DNA of 64,000 nucleotides. It comes from Amborella trichopoda (lineage: Eukaryota > Streptophyta > Magnoliopsida > Amborellales > Amborellaceae). Of this stretch, positions 12,060-21,577 are shown piece by piece; position 1 is the stretch's first letter; each line of letters opens with the position of its first letter. The notes under the pieces were generated by a model. The model saw nothing but the letters and a program-made list of their open reading frames with translations. It had not been told where the DNA came from and did no database searches. The position numbers were made by a program, and so were the translations under genes. The stretch is taken from contig NW_006497600.1 in NCBI RefSeq assembly GCF_000471905.2, forward strand, positions 771,547 through 835,546, written 5' to 3'.

Positions 12060-12535
12060 ACTTGCATTGGTGGCAATGGGCCGGTGGTCCGCCCCTAAAA
12101 ACTATAGGCCTATGCCACAAAACATGATCCGGGAGTTGGGCTTAGGAGTTGGGCTTAGGTCAAGGGCAAGATAGGCCAAGGTCGGCCCTTAGAGGAATAA
12201 CGCCGGGTTAAGGGCCTGGGCCACAAAATGTGACCTGAGAGTCGGGCTTAGGTCATGCCAAGATAGGCCCGGCCCAGCTTTATTTTTCATTTTTTTTTTT
12301 GCATTTTTTTTCTTGAATTTTACTTAACATAGTGCGATCCGACGAGGCCTAGGCTGCCCTCATAAGAATAGAGCCTGGCTAGTAGGAGTGGCAACAGGTC
12401 GAGTCCGACTGGACCTAGACCTGGACCTGGACCTGGACCCAAACCCAAATAGTATTTTCGTTAAAATTTGGACTTATATCTAAATCTATCAGATCCGGGT
12501 ATGTTCACATTCATTGCCACTTTATGACCGATAGT
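12060..12535. repeat. GGCCC/GGACC-rich degenerate repeats
   Basis: Several GC-rich blocks such as GGTGGCAATGGGCCGG (12070) and GTGGCAACAGGTCGAG (12387), with a matching reverse-complement end ATTGCCACTTTA near 12513-12524. These look like old relatives of the GGGTGGCAA-type MITE at 9884. No target duplication was identified. Confidence 0.5.
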
Positions 12536-12597
12536 ATTTGTTTTTTTGTCTTTTTTTTTTAATATCATATACCCTATGATTATGAGCTTCTTCTTCT

Positions 12598-12761
12598 TTG
12601 CCAATAATATTTTAAATGTTGTTAATATTGTGACAATATGAATATATAATGGACTTCTAAAGGCCCATGATTGCCATCTTTGCCAATAATACTTTAAATG
12701 TTGTTAATATTGTGACAATATGAACATCTAATGGATTTTTAAAGGCCCATGATTGCCATCA
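12598..12761. repeat. 82 bp tandem duplication
   Basis: Two copies start at 12598 and 12680 with TTGCCAATAATA and end in AAGGCCCATGATTGCCATC. They differ at a handful of positions. Confidence 0.88.
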
Positions 12762-13410
12762 TATATCTTATGATTATGGGTACGGGGTTAAGTACGGAAC
12801 GAGTCCAGTAAGATCTAGACCTGGACCTAAATAGTATTCGGATCCAAAATTTGGACCCATACTTGAACATGAGGTTGGGCGTACCCGTCGGGTCGTATAC
12901 ATTGTCACCCATATGGGCTAGGTTCCGGCGGTCCCCGCCCAGGCCCGGCTGTTGCCTGCGCTAACGACTTACGACATGCTTACTCTGTACCTACCTAGTG
13001 GCCAAACATGACCACTGTCGATCGCCACGTTGACGAGGCAAGAGCAGCCTACGACGTCAACCACAAGAAGCCCCAAAACGTGCTCCCCGTGTTACTTGCA
13101 CACGAAGAGAGAGAAACAGGTAGAGAGAGAAACGAGGAGAGAGAGAGAGAGAGGAGAAAAGGCATTGGAGTTGGACTCCACTCACCAAATATGCGAGTGA
13201 CTCCACGTGTCAAATGCGGACGGCGTGTCGTGGACCCCACAATCTCTCGACTTTTTACCGAAAGGGTATGTGCTAGCGTCTCGTGGACGGAAGAAAGGGC
13301 GTTTACCGAATTTAGCAAATTAGGGTTGGGGGTTTTTGGGCAAATGGTGGCGTCCGACTTTGCAACAACTCGAGAAGCCGTTGCACCATCCCTTCCCTCT
13401 TTCCATCAAA
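12762..13410. other. Repeat relic followed by a GC-richer unannotated stretch
   Basis: 12780-12915 is another GGACC/GGGTC-type repeat relic. From about 12920 to 13400 the GC content rises, with overlapping frames on both strands (13008-13463 plus, 13049-13318 minus) that pass through GA runs. It contains CCACGTGT (13203-13210), a G-box-like word. It could be a decayed promoter or leader, but no downstream gene is visible. Confidence 0.4.
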
Positions 13411-13520
13411 CCAAATTCTATGAACTAACTCTCTCTCTCTCTCTCTCAAGCCAAATTCTATGAACTAACTCTCTCTCTCTCTCTTAAACCAATTTCTATG
13501 AACTAACTCTCTCCCTCTTT
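13411..13520. repeat. ~40 bp tandem repeat with CT microsatellite, three copies
   Basis: Units begin CCAAATTCTATGAACTAACT at 13411 and 13451 and, with one change, at 13489. Each ends in a CT run of different length. Confidence 0.9.
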
Positions 13521-14157
13521 AAGTCTGTATTTTTGTATTTTCAGTTTTAATTGGGATTCTTCATCATCATCAAAAAAAATTTCTAATTAATTAGAATTAA
13601 TTATATAAATCTTAATCGATCAGCCATATCTTTGGTGAGACTATAAACCAAAAAACAGGTTACAGACTTTGTATAATAAAAACCCAAAAGAAAATGTGAT
13701 TATGATGTTGAAAAATCTTGATCGTCGTGACTTCCAAATTAGATCTAAAAAGAAAATAGATCTCATGCCTCCAAAACAGTTTTAACTTGTAGCACATTAG
13801 TTTAATAATTTATTTTCAACTATTTCCATATATGCTAGATTTTCTTTTTTTTAGTTGTGGCTATACCTTTTAGCTTAAAATAGTTTATTTTATTTTATTT
13901 AAAGCCTAAGACCGTGATAGCACGCGTTAAATCATGTCATTTGAAAGTTTATGCGGTTTTTGGCATACTAAGAAACATCCAACGTTAGAAGAAATACGAA
14001 AAAGAATTAAATTCTAAATGAAAGTATAAATAATTTTTAAAATTTATAAAATTCATTTTATTTATGAGATGCTAAAATTGTAATTCCAAAGGACAAAAAT
14101 GGCTATTCTAGTCTCGTCCAAGTTTTGCAGCTTAACCCCAAAATTTTAGGAAAAAAA
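13521..14157. other. Intergenic, nothing recognised
   Basis: AT-rich sequence with no coding or repeat structure that I can define. Confidence 0.5.
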
Positions 14158-14429
14158 ATTGTATAACGGTGAGGCCTTAAAGAATCAAATTAAGGCGCAC
14201 CTCAAAAATTCATTAAAGGAGGTTGTTTTAATGCTTAAAAATTTTCAAATCGATCATCTCAATCTCAATATGCATGGACATGAGCAAAAATGGATTTTTA
14301 AGTATCGAAAATAATTCATCTTGTAATATATTTTTTGGACCATCAATTATCAAGATTTTCAAGTCTTCAGAGATGACTCAAAGCATCTTTCGAAAATGCG
14401 CCTTATTGTTTGATATACAAACCACACCT
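14158..14429 (+). mobile_element. ~390-bp-family MITE (M1), shortened copy
   Basis: Shares the left-end signature GAGGCCTTAAAGAATCAAAT, the internal words TGCATGGACATGAG and GATCATCTCAAT, and the right end ATACAAACCACACC. About 120 bp of the right half is missing. No clear target duplication. Confidence 0.75.
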
Positions 14430-14604
14430 AAGTTTTAGTTGTCATTTACTATTTAGAGACTACTTAGCATATATCTCCAAAGAGGCAAAGACATGAGATT
14501 CTTGTACCGAAGGACTGGTCCAAGGCCACAGAGGCTTTGCCCAAGACAAAAATTGTCATTTTGGGCAGAAAAAAAAATAAAAAACCAAAGATTCTTGAGC
14601 TTTG

Positions 14605-14815
14605 GAATTGAGGCTGGCAATGGGCCACGCCGCCCAATTTTTAAAAGATAAGGCTTGAGCCACAAAATAAAGCCCGAGGGCCGAGCCCGCCAATGCAAGC
14701 CTGGTTCAGCCTGTCTTGGCCCTAAATAGAAGCCTTAGTCAGGCCTGCATGCCCTATGGAGTCAATGGTTGGGACAGATCCGAGACTGGCCCGGCCCGAG
14801 TTTGGCCCATGCTAT
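14605..14815. repeat. GGCCC/GCCCG-rich degenerate repeat
   Basis: Contains GGCTGGCAATGGGCCACGCC at the left and CTGGCCCGGCCCGAGTTTGG at the right, in a style shared with 12060-12260, 23240-23612 and 53890-53990. Probably an old MITE or repeat; ends are not fixed. Confidence 0.45.
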
Positions 14816-15124
14816 CCAAATTGGAATGGAGAGGCAAGTGGGGAGCTTGAATTTAATATCATTATTTTGCTTGTCATGCTGCAACGAATAAGTGAGAGCA
14901 GGCAGACCCGAGTGTATAGGTTGCAGCCCAAAACAAGAGAGAGAGAAAAGAAAGAGTATCCTTCGCTGAGCAGCCAAAAAAAAAAAAAAAAAAGCAAGAA
15001 AGAGGGATAAAAGTTAGAGAGAGGAAGTGAGGAGAGAGAAAGAGCGTGCCGGAGCGTGCAAGTATATCCTTTCCCCTGTATGCAGCAACGGCCGTCCCTA
15101 AGGCCTGTCTACTCTCTCTGTAGG

Positions 15125-15217
15125 ACACGTGGATAAGAGAAAGGCCCAACGCCAAAGCATCAGTCCACATAGACGGGCCACTCAAGGCCGGTGCTCAACT
15201 AACTCACACCATAAATA
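15125..15217 (+). promoter_or_regulatory. Kinase gene core promoter: ABRE/G-box and TATA-like box
   Basis: ACACGTGG at 15125-15132 is an abscisic-acid-response-element type G-box. ATAAATA at 15211-15217 is a plausible TATA box, placing transcription start near 15240-15250 and giving a leader of about 350 nt. MAPKKK17/18-type kinases are known as ABA-responsive in Arabidopsis; extending that to this gene is inference. Confidence 0.55.
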
Positions 15218-15338
15218 ACCCCCCGTCTCTCTTTTCTCTCTCTAACGAACATACAACCACTAGAGAGAGAAAGTGCTTGGTAGAGAGAGAGGGGCAAGGC
15301 AACAACTCTCGACATATAATTAGAGCTGAACTACTCTC

Positions 15339-15570
15339 AAAACAGAGAGAAGCTAAGAGCCCTGAGCCCAAGTGCTATCAAAACAGAGAGAAGCTAAGAG
15401 CCCTGAGCCCAAGTGCTATCAAAACAGAGAGAAGCTAAGAGCCCTGAGCCCAAGTGCTATCAAAACAGAGAGAAGCTAAGAGCCCTGAGCCCAAGTGCTA
15501 TCAAAACAGAGAGAAGCTAAGAGCCCTGAGCCCAAGTGCTATCAAAACAGAGAGAAGCTAAGAGCCCTGA
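15339..15570 (+). repeat. 41-nt tandem repeat in the kinase 5' leader (5 full copies plus a partial)
   Basis: Five units of exactly 41 nt begin at 15339, 15380, 15421, 15462 and 15503, each starting AAAACAGAGAGAAGCTAAGA. A sixth unit breaks off after 27 nt at 15570. The full copies look identical to each other, unlike every other tandem repeat in the window. The unit holds no ATG, so it adds no upstream start codon. As 41 is not a multiple of three, no repeated peptide is encoded. It ends 31 nt before the kinase ATG. Confidence 0.95.
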
Positions 15571-15601
15571 ATCTCAACAACAATAGCATAGTAGAGAGAG
15601 A

Positions 15602-16747
15602 ATGGAGTGGGTTAAGGGCCCGGCGATCGGCCGAGGCTCCTCCGCCACAATCTACTTGGCGAAATCCAAACCGTCAAACGCCCTCTTTGCCGTGAAATCG
15701 ATGGGCGCAGCTCGCTCTGCCGGACTCCAGCGCGAGAGCGCCATCCTCTCCTCCATTCGCCACCCGTGCATCGTAGCGCACCTTGGGTCCTGCACGACCC
15801 TGGGCGGCAACGACGAGCCCACCTTCAACCTCTTCATGGAGTACATGGCTCACGGCACGCTAGCCCACCTTGTGAGGGCTCGAGCCATGACTGAGCCTGT
15901 CATTCGGCGATATGCGGGAACCGTGCTCAAGGGCCTGCACCACCTCCACACGCTGGGGCTCGTGCATGGTGACATCAAGGGGGAGAACATTTTGTTGGGT
16001 CCTAATGGTTTGGCTAAAATAGGGGACCTGGGGTGCGCAAAGTGGGCTCGAGATGGACACGAAATGGCTGGGACCCCTCTGTTCATGGCTCCTGAGGTTG
16101 CTCGAGGAGAGAGACAAGGCCAGGAATCAGATATCTGGTCTTTTGGTTGTCTCATCATCGAAATGGCAACTGGGTTAGCACCTTGGCTCTACGGCTCAAG
16201 CCTAGGTGGGCTCGATGGCTTGAGCCCATTTGAGGCCATGGCTCGAATCGGGCGAGCCAAGAATGGGCCTTGTGTACCTGACTGGTTATCTACCCAGGCT
16301 AAGGACTTTCTGTCTAAGTGCTTGTGCTTAAACCCTGAAGAGAGATGGAATGCTGAGCAATTGCAGGGACATGGGTTTGTCAGAGATGTTTCTCTCTCTA
16401 GCGTGCCTCCTTCCTTTCACGCTCCTCCTTCCCCTGTTTCTCTTGATTTTGAAGATGGGGTTTCTACCTCTCTCTCTCCTCCACCCAAAGAGGAATGTGG
16501 AGTTTCTCTCTCTAACTCGCCCAAGAGTGTCCTGGCTCTTGAGCTATGGAGCCTCTCTTCCTCTTCCTCTTTTTCTCTCTCTAGCTCTGTGAAGGAAAGA
16601 GATTCAGAGAGAGGTGGATGTGAGGCTTTTGCATCAGAAAGATTGAGGAAGTTAGCAGCAAAGGGAAAGCCCAATTGGGAAAGAGACGAAGAAGAATGGA
16701 TCACAGTTAAAAGTCAATGGAATCCACTTTCTCAGTGGATTCGATGA
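15602..16747 (+). CDS. MAPKKK-like (STE11 family) protein kinase, single exon
   Basis: An intronless frame of 381 codons that transfers phosphate to Ser/Thr residues, probably of a MAP kinase kinase. The kinase domain spans roughly residues 3-265. It has a glycine loop GRGSSATIY (10-18), the ATP-binding Lys32 in AVK, a partner Glu45, a catalytic segment HGDIKGEN (122-129) with Asp124 and Asn129, the metal-binding Asp142 in DLG, and a GTPLFMAPE segment ending at 165. HGD replaces HRD, and DLG replaces DFG. The N-terminal form MEWVKGPAIGRGS resembles plant MAPKKK15-21-type kinases, which are small and often intronless. The C-terminal ~115 residues are Ser/Pro-rich, probably unstructured, and rich in TCTCTC-type codons. 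The start is the first ATG after the repeat leader. GC is high at the 5' end and declines, as in many plant genes. No break is visible; the gene looks functional. Confidence 0.93.
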   Translation: MEWVKGPAIGRGSSATIYLAKSKPSNALFAVKSMGAARSAGLQRESAILSSIRHPCIVAHLGSCTTLGGNDEPTFNLFMEYMAHGTLAHLVRARAMTEPVIRRYAGTVLKGLHHLHTLGLVHGDIKGENILLGPNGLAKIGDLGCAKWARDGHEMAGTPLFMAPEVARGERQGQESDIWSFGCLIIEMATGLAPWLYGSSLGGLDGLSPFEAMARIGRAKNGPCVPDWLSTQAKDFLSKCLCLNPEERWNAEQLQGHGFVRDVSLSSVPPSFHAPPSPVSLDFEDGVSTSLSPPPKEECGVSLSNSPKSVLALELWSLSSSSSFSLSSSVKERDSERGGCEAFASERLRKLAAKGKPNWERDEEEWITVKSQWNPLSQWIR

Positions 16748-18147
16748 GAATTACAATTTTGACCCCCCTTTGGGAAGAGCGAGGGAACGAGGACACGGTA
16801 AATGGCGGAAAAAAAATTGTAAATAAATACGTACACATGAGGTCTAATTATTTGATTTATTCATTCATTTATTGGATTGAATTATTTGGTGCAAAAGATT
16901 AGTTAGTGTACAAGCTAAGTTATATTGAAGTTTTGATTAATGAGGGTCCATTTCTTTATTTGGGAAAACTACCACTATGGAAAAATCCATTGTTGATTTT
17001 TTTTTTTTTCCCCTCAATTATTTCTACAAAATAGGTTACTATTAATCTGATACACTAACTAGCATATAAGTTCAAGAACAGGGAATTATTATATGTGTCT
17101 ATAAAGTGTAGGCCGGATTGAAGGAGAGTGTGCTAAATAATCGGATTTGTTTGTTTGTTCAATATATTGCATGAGCATATATATATATATAGGTCGGTCT
17201 AGGCACTCCAAATATGGAAAAGGGCGGTCAGCTCATAGAATTATCTTCTTTCATAATAATGACACTATGCAATGGTGCGTGCCGGATGCCATGTACTATG
17301 TGCATCTTGATCACTCAACTTCATGATCGGTCCAGATCACGCAATGGATGCGGGGCCCGCATTCAAGAAATGCGGCCCATAATGCTTGATCTGGAGCAGC
17401 CATACGGGCTGTCCGGATTCAACATGCTCATCTAAACTGCTGTGCACCACACCTAGTCGAACCATTTTTTTTCTTCTATCCATAAAATAGAATTAGGGGA
17501 TTGGTATTTTTTTTTTTGGGTAATTTGGGAGAAGACAAGCCTTACCTATATTTCCAAGTAAATTAAGAGTTAGCTTTTTTTAAAGATATTAATGGGGTGG
17601 TGTTAGTGGTGGGAATGAAAACCACCATGTTTTGTGACTAAAGTGTGTGGGGTTCTACCGACCCAAGCCTCTTTCCCATAATGTTGGTTGATTGGGGATG
17701 GGTCAGAAGCCAATCTTGAAATTAGTTAGCCAATAGGTGAAAGTGGACTTTCCAAGTTCCAAATGGGATTTTTGGTGACCAAATGTTGGATTTCTCATGG
17801 CTAATTGAGTGGCTTGGATAAAGAAATAGATTTCGAGTTGAATTTATGGTATTGGGGTTGGTTGAATTGTATTGTATTGACTCAAACAAAATAAAAAAAA
17901 TTGACTGAGAAAAATGGGAGAGGATTATTGGACGGTGGAGATTGTTGCACAGTTATATACGGGCTATGCCACGGAATGTGGAGTCAAAGCTTTGAGATAA
18001 AAGCTTTGAGATAAAAGGCCTCGTAAAGCAAGGGTTGAGCTAGGTTTCCTTTTTGATACTAAAATTTGGGGAAGAATTTACATTCCGGCACTTACACTTC
18101 CACAGGAGCATAGTTTATATTTACTCTCTGTCTCAAGACCTGGGAGG
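16748..18147. other. Kinase 3' flank and intergenic DNA
   Basis: AATAAATA at about 16820 could serve as the poly(A) signal of the kinase gene. The remainder is AT-rich with a short TA run near 17179-17192. The frame 17214-17435 has no recognisable domain. Confidence 0.4.
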
Positions 18148-18158
18148 ATTTTTTTTAG

Positions 18159-18540
18159 GGAAAAAATTTATATAAGCGCGAGGCCCTAGACAATCAAATT
18201 AAGGCGCACATCAAAAATTTCATTAGAAGAGGTTGTTTGGATGCACAAAAATCCTCAAATTGATCATCTTGACCTCAAGATACATGGACATGAGAAAAAA
18301 TGAATTTCAAGTCTTGAAATAGTGCATCTTGTAATGCATTTTTGTTAATTTTCAAGATTTTCTTATTGTTCATAGATTTACTCGATTTACACTATTTTTG
18401 AAGCTTTAAATTTTATAATTAGATATGAAAATAAATTTTCACGATATCATAAAGATTTATAGTATTGAAACATCTTTCACACTATTTGAAGATGCGCTTT
18501 ATGTTGATTGTTTAGAACATCGGCTTTATACAAACCACAC
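18159..18540 (+). mobile_element. ~390-bp-family MITE (M1), full-length copy with TSD
   Basis: Left end GGAAAAAATTTATATAAGCG, then CAATCAAATTAAGGCGCAC. The right half ends TTTATACAAACCACAC. The flanking word ATTTTTTTTAG occurs at 18148-18158 and 18541-18551, so a perfect target duplication of at least 9 bp is present (the homopolymer makes its exact length uncertain). Confidence 0.85.
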
Positions 18541-18959
18541 ATTTTTTTTAGTTGAAATTGTGGAGACCACCTAAGAATCACTAGATGATCATTTTCAAAA
18601 GCAAAAAACCGAAAAATTTAAGTTTTCTAAAAATTAAAAACTTTACCCTCTAAAAATTTGAGGGTCTCTATTCAATCTTGAGACATTTTTTTTTTTTCAA
18701 GTGCATAGAGGGTTCAATTAGAAGAGAAAATTATTTAGGTTAATCTATTTTTTTTCAAGTACGTAGAGGGTGCAATTAGAATTTTTATCTATTGAGGGTA
18801 ATTTATGGTTTGAAAAGGTTATATCCCCAATTTGAGGTTCCAAAATTAACAATATGTTAGGTTTTAGCCGAGGGAAGGAATGAACATCGTATAGATTCAA
18901 AATTATGGACCCTGGTCTACCCCACATATCCAAGAATGGTGGCCGAGGGTGAACAGGGT

Positions 18960-19756
18960 TAGGTGTGAGAATTTACCTGGTTTGGATTCCAAACCCGATT
19001 TTGAATTCTATCTGGATCTGGGTATGGATCCAAGATTTGGACTCAAATTTAGATCCGATTAATAATTCGAAAAGTATCCGGGTACAAGTGGATCCGATCT
19101 AGATCCGACCTAGTTATTAAATTATTATATATTATTTTAGGGTAAGCCTTACAACAACTTGCCAGTTATAATGAATAGTGTATAAGTGAAATTGGAGCCG
19201 TCAAATCTTCATCATGCGGTTCAGATTGCAAATCACTATTTTAATTTTAATTTTTTTTTATGTAAATCTGATTAATATGAAATTTTGGATGTATATACCT
19301 AACACTATTGCGCTCCATAAAAAAATATAAAAAAATTAGTTTCGATAATTTAAAATAACCAAACTACCCCCGTCAGTTTTCAGGGGTATTTCGATCATTT
19401 TAAATTTTGAGAAATATTTTTTTATATTTTTTATTTGTGCGTCCTATTTTTTAGTACTCATGTCTAAAATTTCATTATGATTCGATTTATAAAAAAATAA
19501 TTAAAATTAAAACTGTGATATGCATTATGAACTACATGATGAAGATCTGACGGCTTCCATTCCGCCTATTGTTAGCCTTTTTCATTATTTTATATATAAA
19601 TATATGTTATGTAATAGTTTTTATGATATATTATTTTATAGATATAAAATAATTTTTAGATCCGATTAGATCTAGATCTAGATCCTATGTCTAAATTTTA
19701 GATCTGAATCCGAATCCCAATAGATCCGAACCCGATCTGACCCATTCTGAGCCCTA
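18960..19756. mobile_element. hAT-like MITE (GGATCC/GATCCGA-rich), interrupted by a second MITE
   Basis: The left end TAGGTGTGAGAATTTACC and the right end (reverse complement TAGGGCTCAGAATGGGTC) form inverted termini. Flanks AACAGGGT (18952-18959) and ATCAGGGT (19757-19764) match at seven of eight bases. The interior repeats GATCCGA/AGATCTAG words on both arms. With the inner insertion removed the element is about 344 bp. It resembles the element at 9884-10192 in end structure. Confidence 0.7.
19140..19583. mobile_element. Mutator-like MITE (M2), nested, perfect 9-bp TSD
   Basis: A 444-bp element flanked by ATTATTTTA at 19131-19139 and 19584-19592. The ends are GGGTAAGCCTTACAAC and, reverse-complemented, GAAAAAGGCTAACAATAGG. 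Long imperfect inverted arms of over 100 bp share GAAGCCGTCAGATCTTCATC-like sequence and a run that includes TTTTAATTTTAATT. The 9-bp duplication and G-starting ends point to Mutator. It sits inside the hAT-like element 18960-19756. Confidence 0.85.
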
Positions 19757-20115
19757 ATCAGGGTGGCACGTGCTGCAACTTGAGGTCTCGAGTTCTATTC
19801 TCATCGAGTATCAAGTTAATATTCATTGGAGTTGTGGCACTAACACCTATGTTTTAGAAGAGAAAGCAAAATGGCCCTAATACATGATTTTCTATGATAA
19901 ATTAATAAAACATAGAGTTAGTTATATATTTTATTTTTCTCAACTAAGGAAATGAGAGACACAAATGGAAAAGGGGTTCAAATGGAGTACCCACAAAATT
20001 TTCAGATAAGAAAGGCCAGTACGACATGATTTAAAGTCGCATAGCATCTTTACAGTGGAGCTCCTATGAAAATTTTCAAAAAAATTACCGGGCGCTTAAA
20101 TACAGTGTGTTTCCC

Positions 20116-20270
20116 GACTCTTTTTGCTTTGGATTTTTATGAAATTTTTTATTTGGATATTTTCGTCTGAAAATTATACCCCCGAAAATTAGCGGACTCT
20201 TTTTGCGTTGGATTTTTATGAAATTTTTTATTTGGATATTTTCGTCTGAAAATTATACCCTCGAAAATGA
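20116..20270. repeat. 79 bp tandem duplication
   Basis: Two near-identical copies start at 20116 and 20195 with GACTCTTTTTGC. Both contain TTGGATTTTTATGAAA and TTTCGTCTGAAAATTATACC. Confidence 0.93.
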
Positions 20271-20499
20271 GCTTTGAAGGGGTGTTTTCAAGAAATTTGA
20301 GCCCTACGGTGAGCACCATACTGTCTACACCCAAACTTGAGGAGGGGATTCGAGACCTCCCGGGCCTTAGTTTGCAAAAACAACAACAATATCAAGCAAT
20401 AAGGGAGTCTCTTTCTCATAGGGAGTCTCTTTCTCATAGGCCACCGGTCCCAAAATCAAAGAGAATTTTTGAAAAAACACTTAAGGCACGTTTAGTTGG

Positions 20500-20931
20500 T
20501 GCGTAAATATTTCTCTAGAAAAAATATTTATATATGTAAATACTTTGCAGGAAAAACTTTTGCTTGCTTTCTTTTCACTATGTTTGTTAACATGTTTCAA
20601 AAAACTATGTAATGAATTACATATGTTTGGTATTTAAATATATTTTATAAATATATTAAATCTATACATTTAATGTTTAAATATTATAGCTAAAAATAGA
20701 TAGTTATATTTATTTAAATCTATATTTAATAATATTTAAATTTTATTTTTATATTAAATGTAAAATATTATATAGTATACACTGTATTGTTAATATTTAT
20801 ATATAAATATTCGATATTATACATAATATAAAATATATATTATATATTTATATGAATATAAATATATAATATCATTTTATATAAATGTATATTAATCGTA
20901 TAATTATATAGTAATATATAATAGGGATTGT
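20500..20931. other. Very AT-rich stretch
   Basis: Dominated by TATATTTA/AATATA words, with no gene and no clear repeat unit. Confidence 0.5.
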
Positions 20932-21060
20932 CTACAAAATGACCATTTATCTTTTGTACATAGAGGTCACAACCATTCTTGTCCCTTAAATTTTAAAATG
21001 AGTGGTTATAATAGTGTTATTGAACGGACACAAAATTACAAAATTTATTTGCATATGCAT
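20932..21060 (+). repeat. M3-family repeat end (AGGGATTGTCTACAAAATGA)
   Basis: Starts AGGGATTGTCTACAAAATGA, then CCATTTATCTTTTGTACATA and GAGGTCACAA. The same series appears inverted at 24940-25421 and in part at 26184-26260, 47900-48105 and 50027-50243. Only the left part is recognisable here. Confidence 0.5.
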
Positions 21061-21174
21061 TATTCACCAAACAAATGTACGAAACACAATTTTCACATGA
21101 AACAAAATATTTAGGCACAAACCAAATATGATCTTATCAAAAATATGAAGAGCATAGTAAAGTATTTTAGAAAT

Positions 21175-21568
21175 ATAAAAAGTTTATATAGAGCATAGGC
21201 TTTAAACAATCAAATTCGAGTGCATCTAAAAAATTTTACCAGAAGAGGTTATTTTGATGCCCAAATATACTCAAATTGTTCATCTCGACATCAAGATGCA
21301 TGGACATGAGAAAAAAATAGATTTCAAGTTTGGGAAATCGTGCATCTTGTAATGCATTTTTGGACTGTCAATTTTCAAGATTTCCAAGTTTTCATAAATA
21401 TGCTCGATCTACTCTATTTTTTAAGCTTTAAAATTTTATATTATTGATGAAAATATATTTTAAGGTTATCAAAAAAATTTCCAATATTGAAACCACATTT
21501 CTTGATACTATTTGAATGTGCGCTTTACTTTGATTGTTTAGAGCCTCGGCTCTATACAAACCGCACCC
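21175..21568 (+). mobile_element. ~390-bp-family MITE (M1), full-length copy
   Basis: Left end GTTTATATAGAGCATAGGCT, right end GAGCCTCGGCTCTATACAAA followed by CCGCACCC; these are inverted copies of each other. Flanks TTTAGAAAT (21166-21174) and TTTAGAAAA (21569-21577) agree at eight of nine bases. Confidence 0.88.
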
Positions 21569-21577
21569 TTTAGAAAA

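Noticed and set aside
13008..13463. A 151-codon frame starting ATGACCACTG
   Set aside because: It runs through GA and CT microsatellites, has a mirrored frame on the other strand and shows no recognisable domain.
15339..15570. Regular 41-nt repeats as a CRISPR array
   Set aside because: The units are directly adjacent with no spacers, and the context is a plant gene leader.
15602..16747. Kinase as a pseudokinase because of HGD and DLG
   Set aside because: The ATP-binding Lys, catalytic Asp, Asn and metal-binding Asp are all present; only the RD Arg and the DFG Phe differ.
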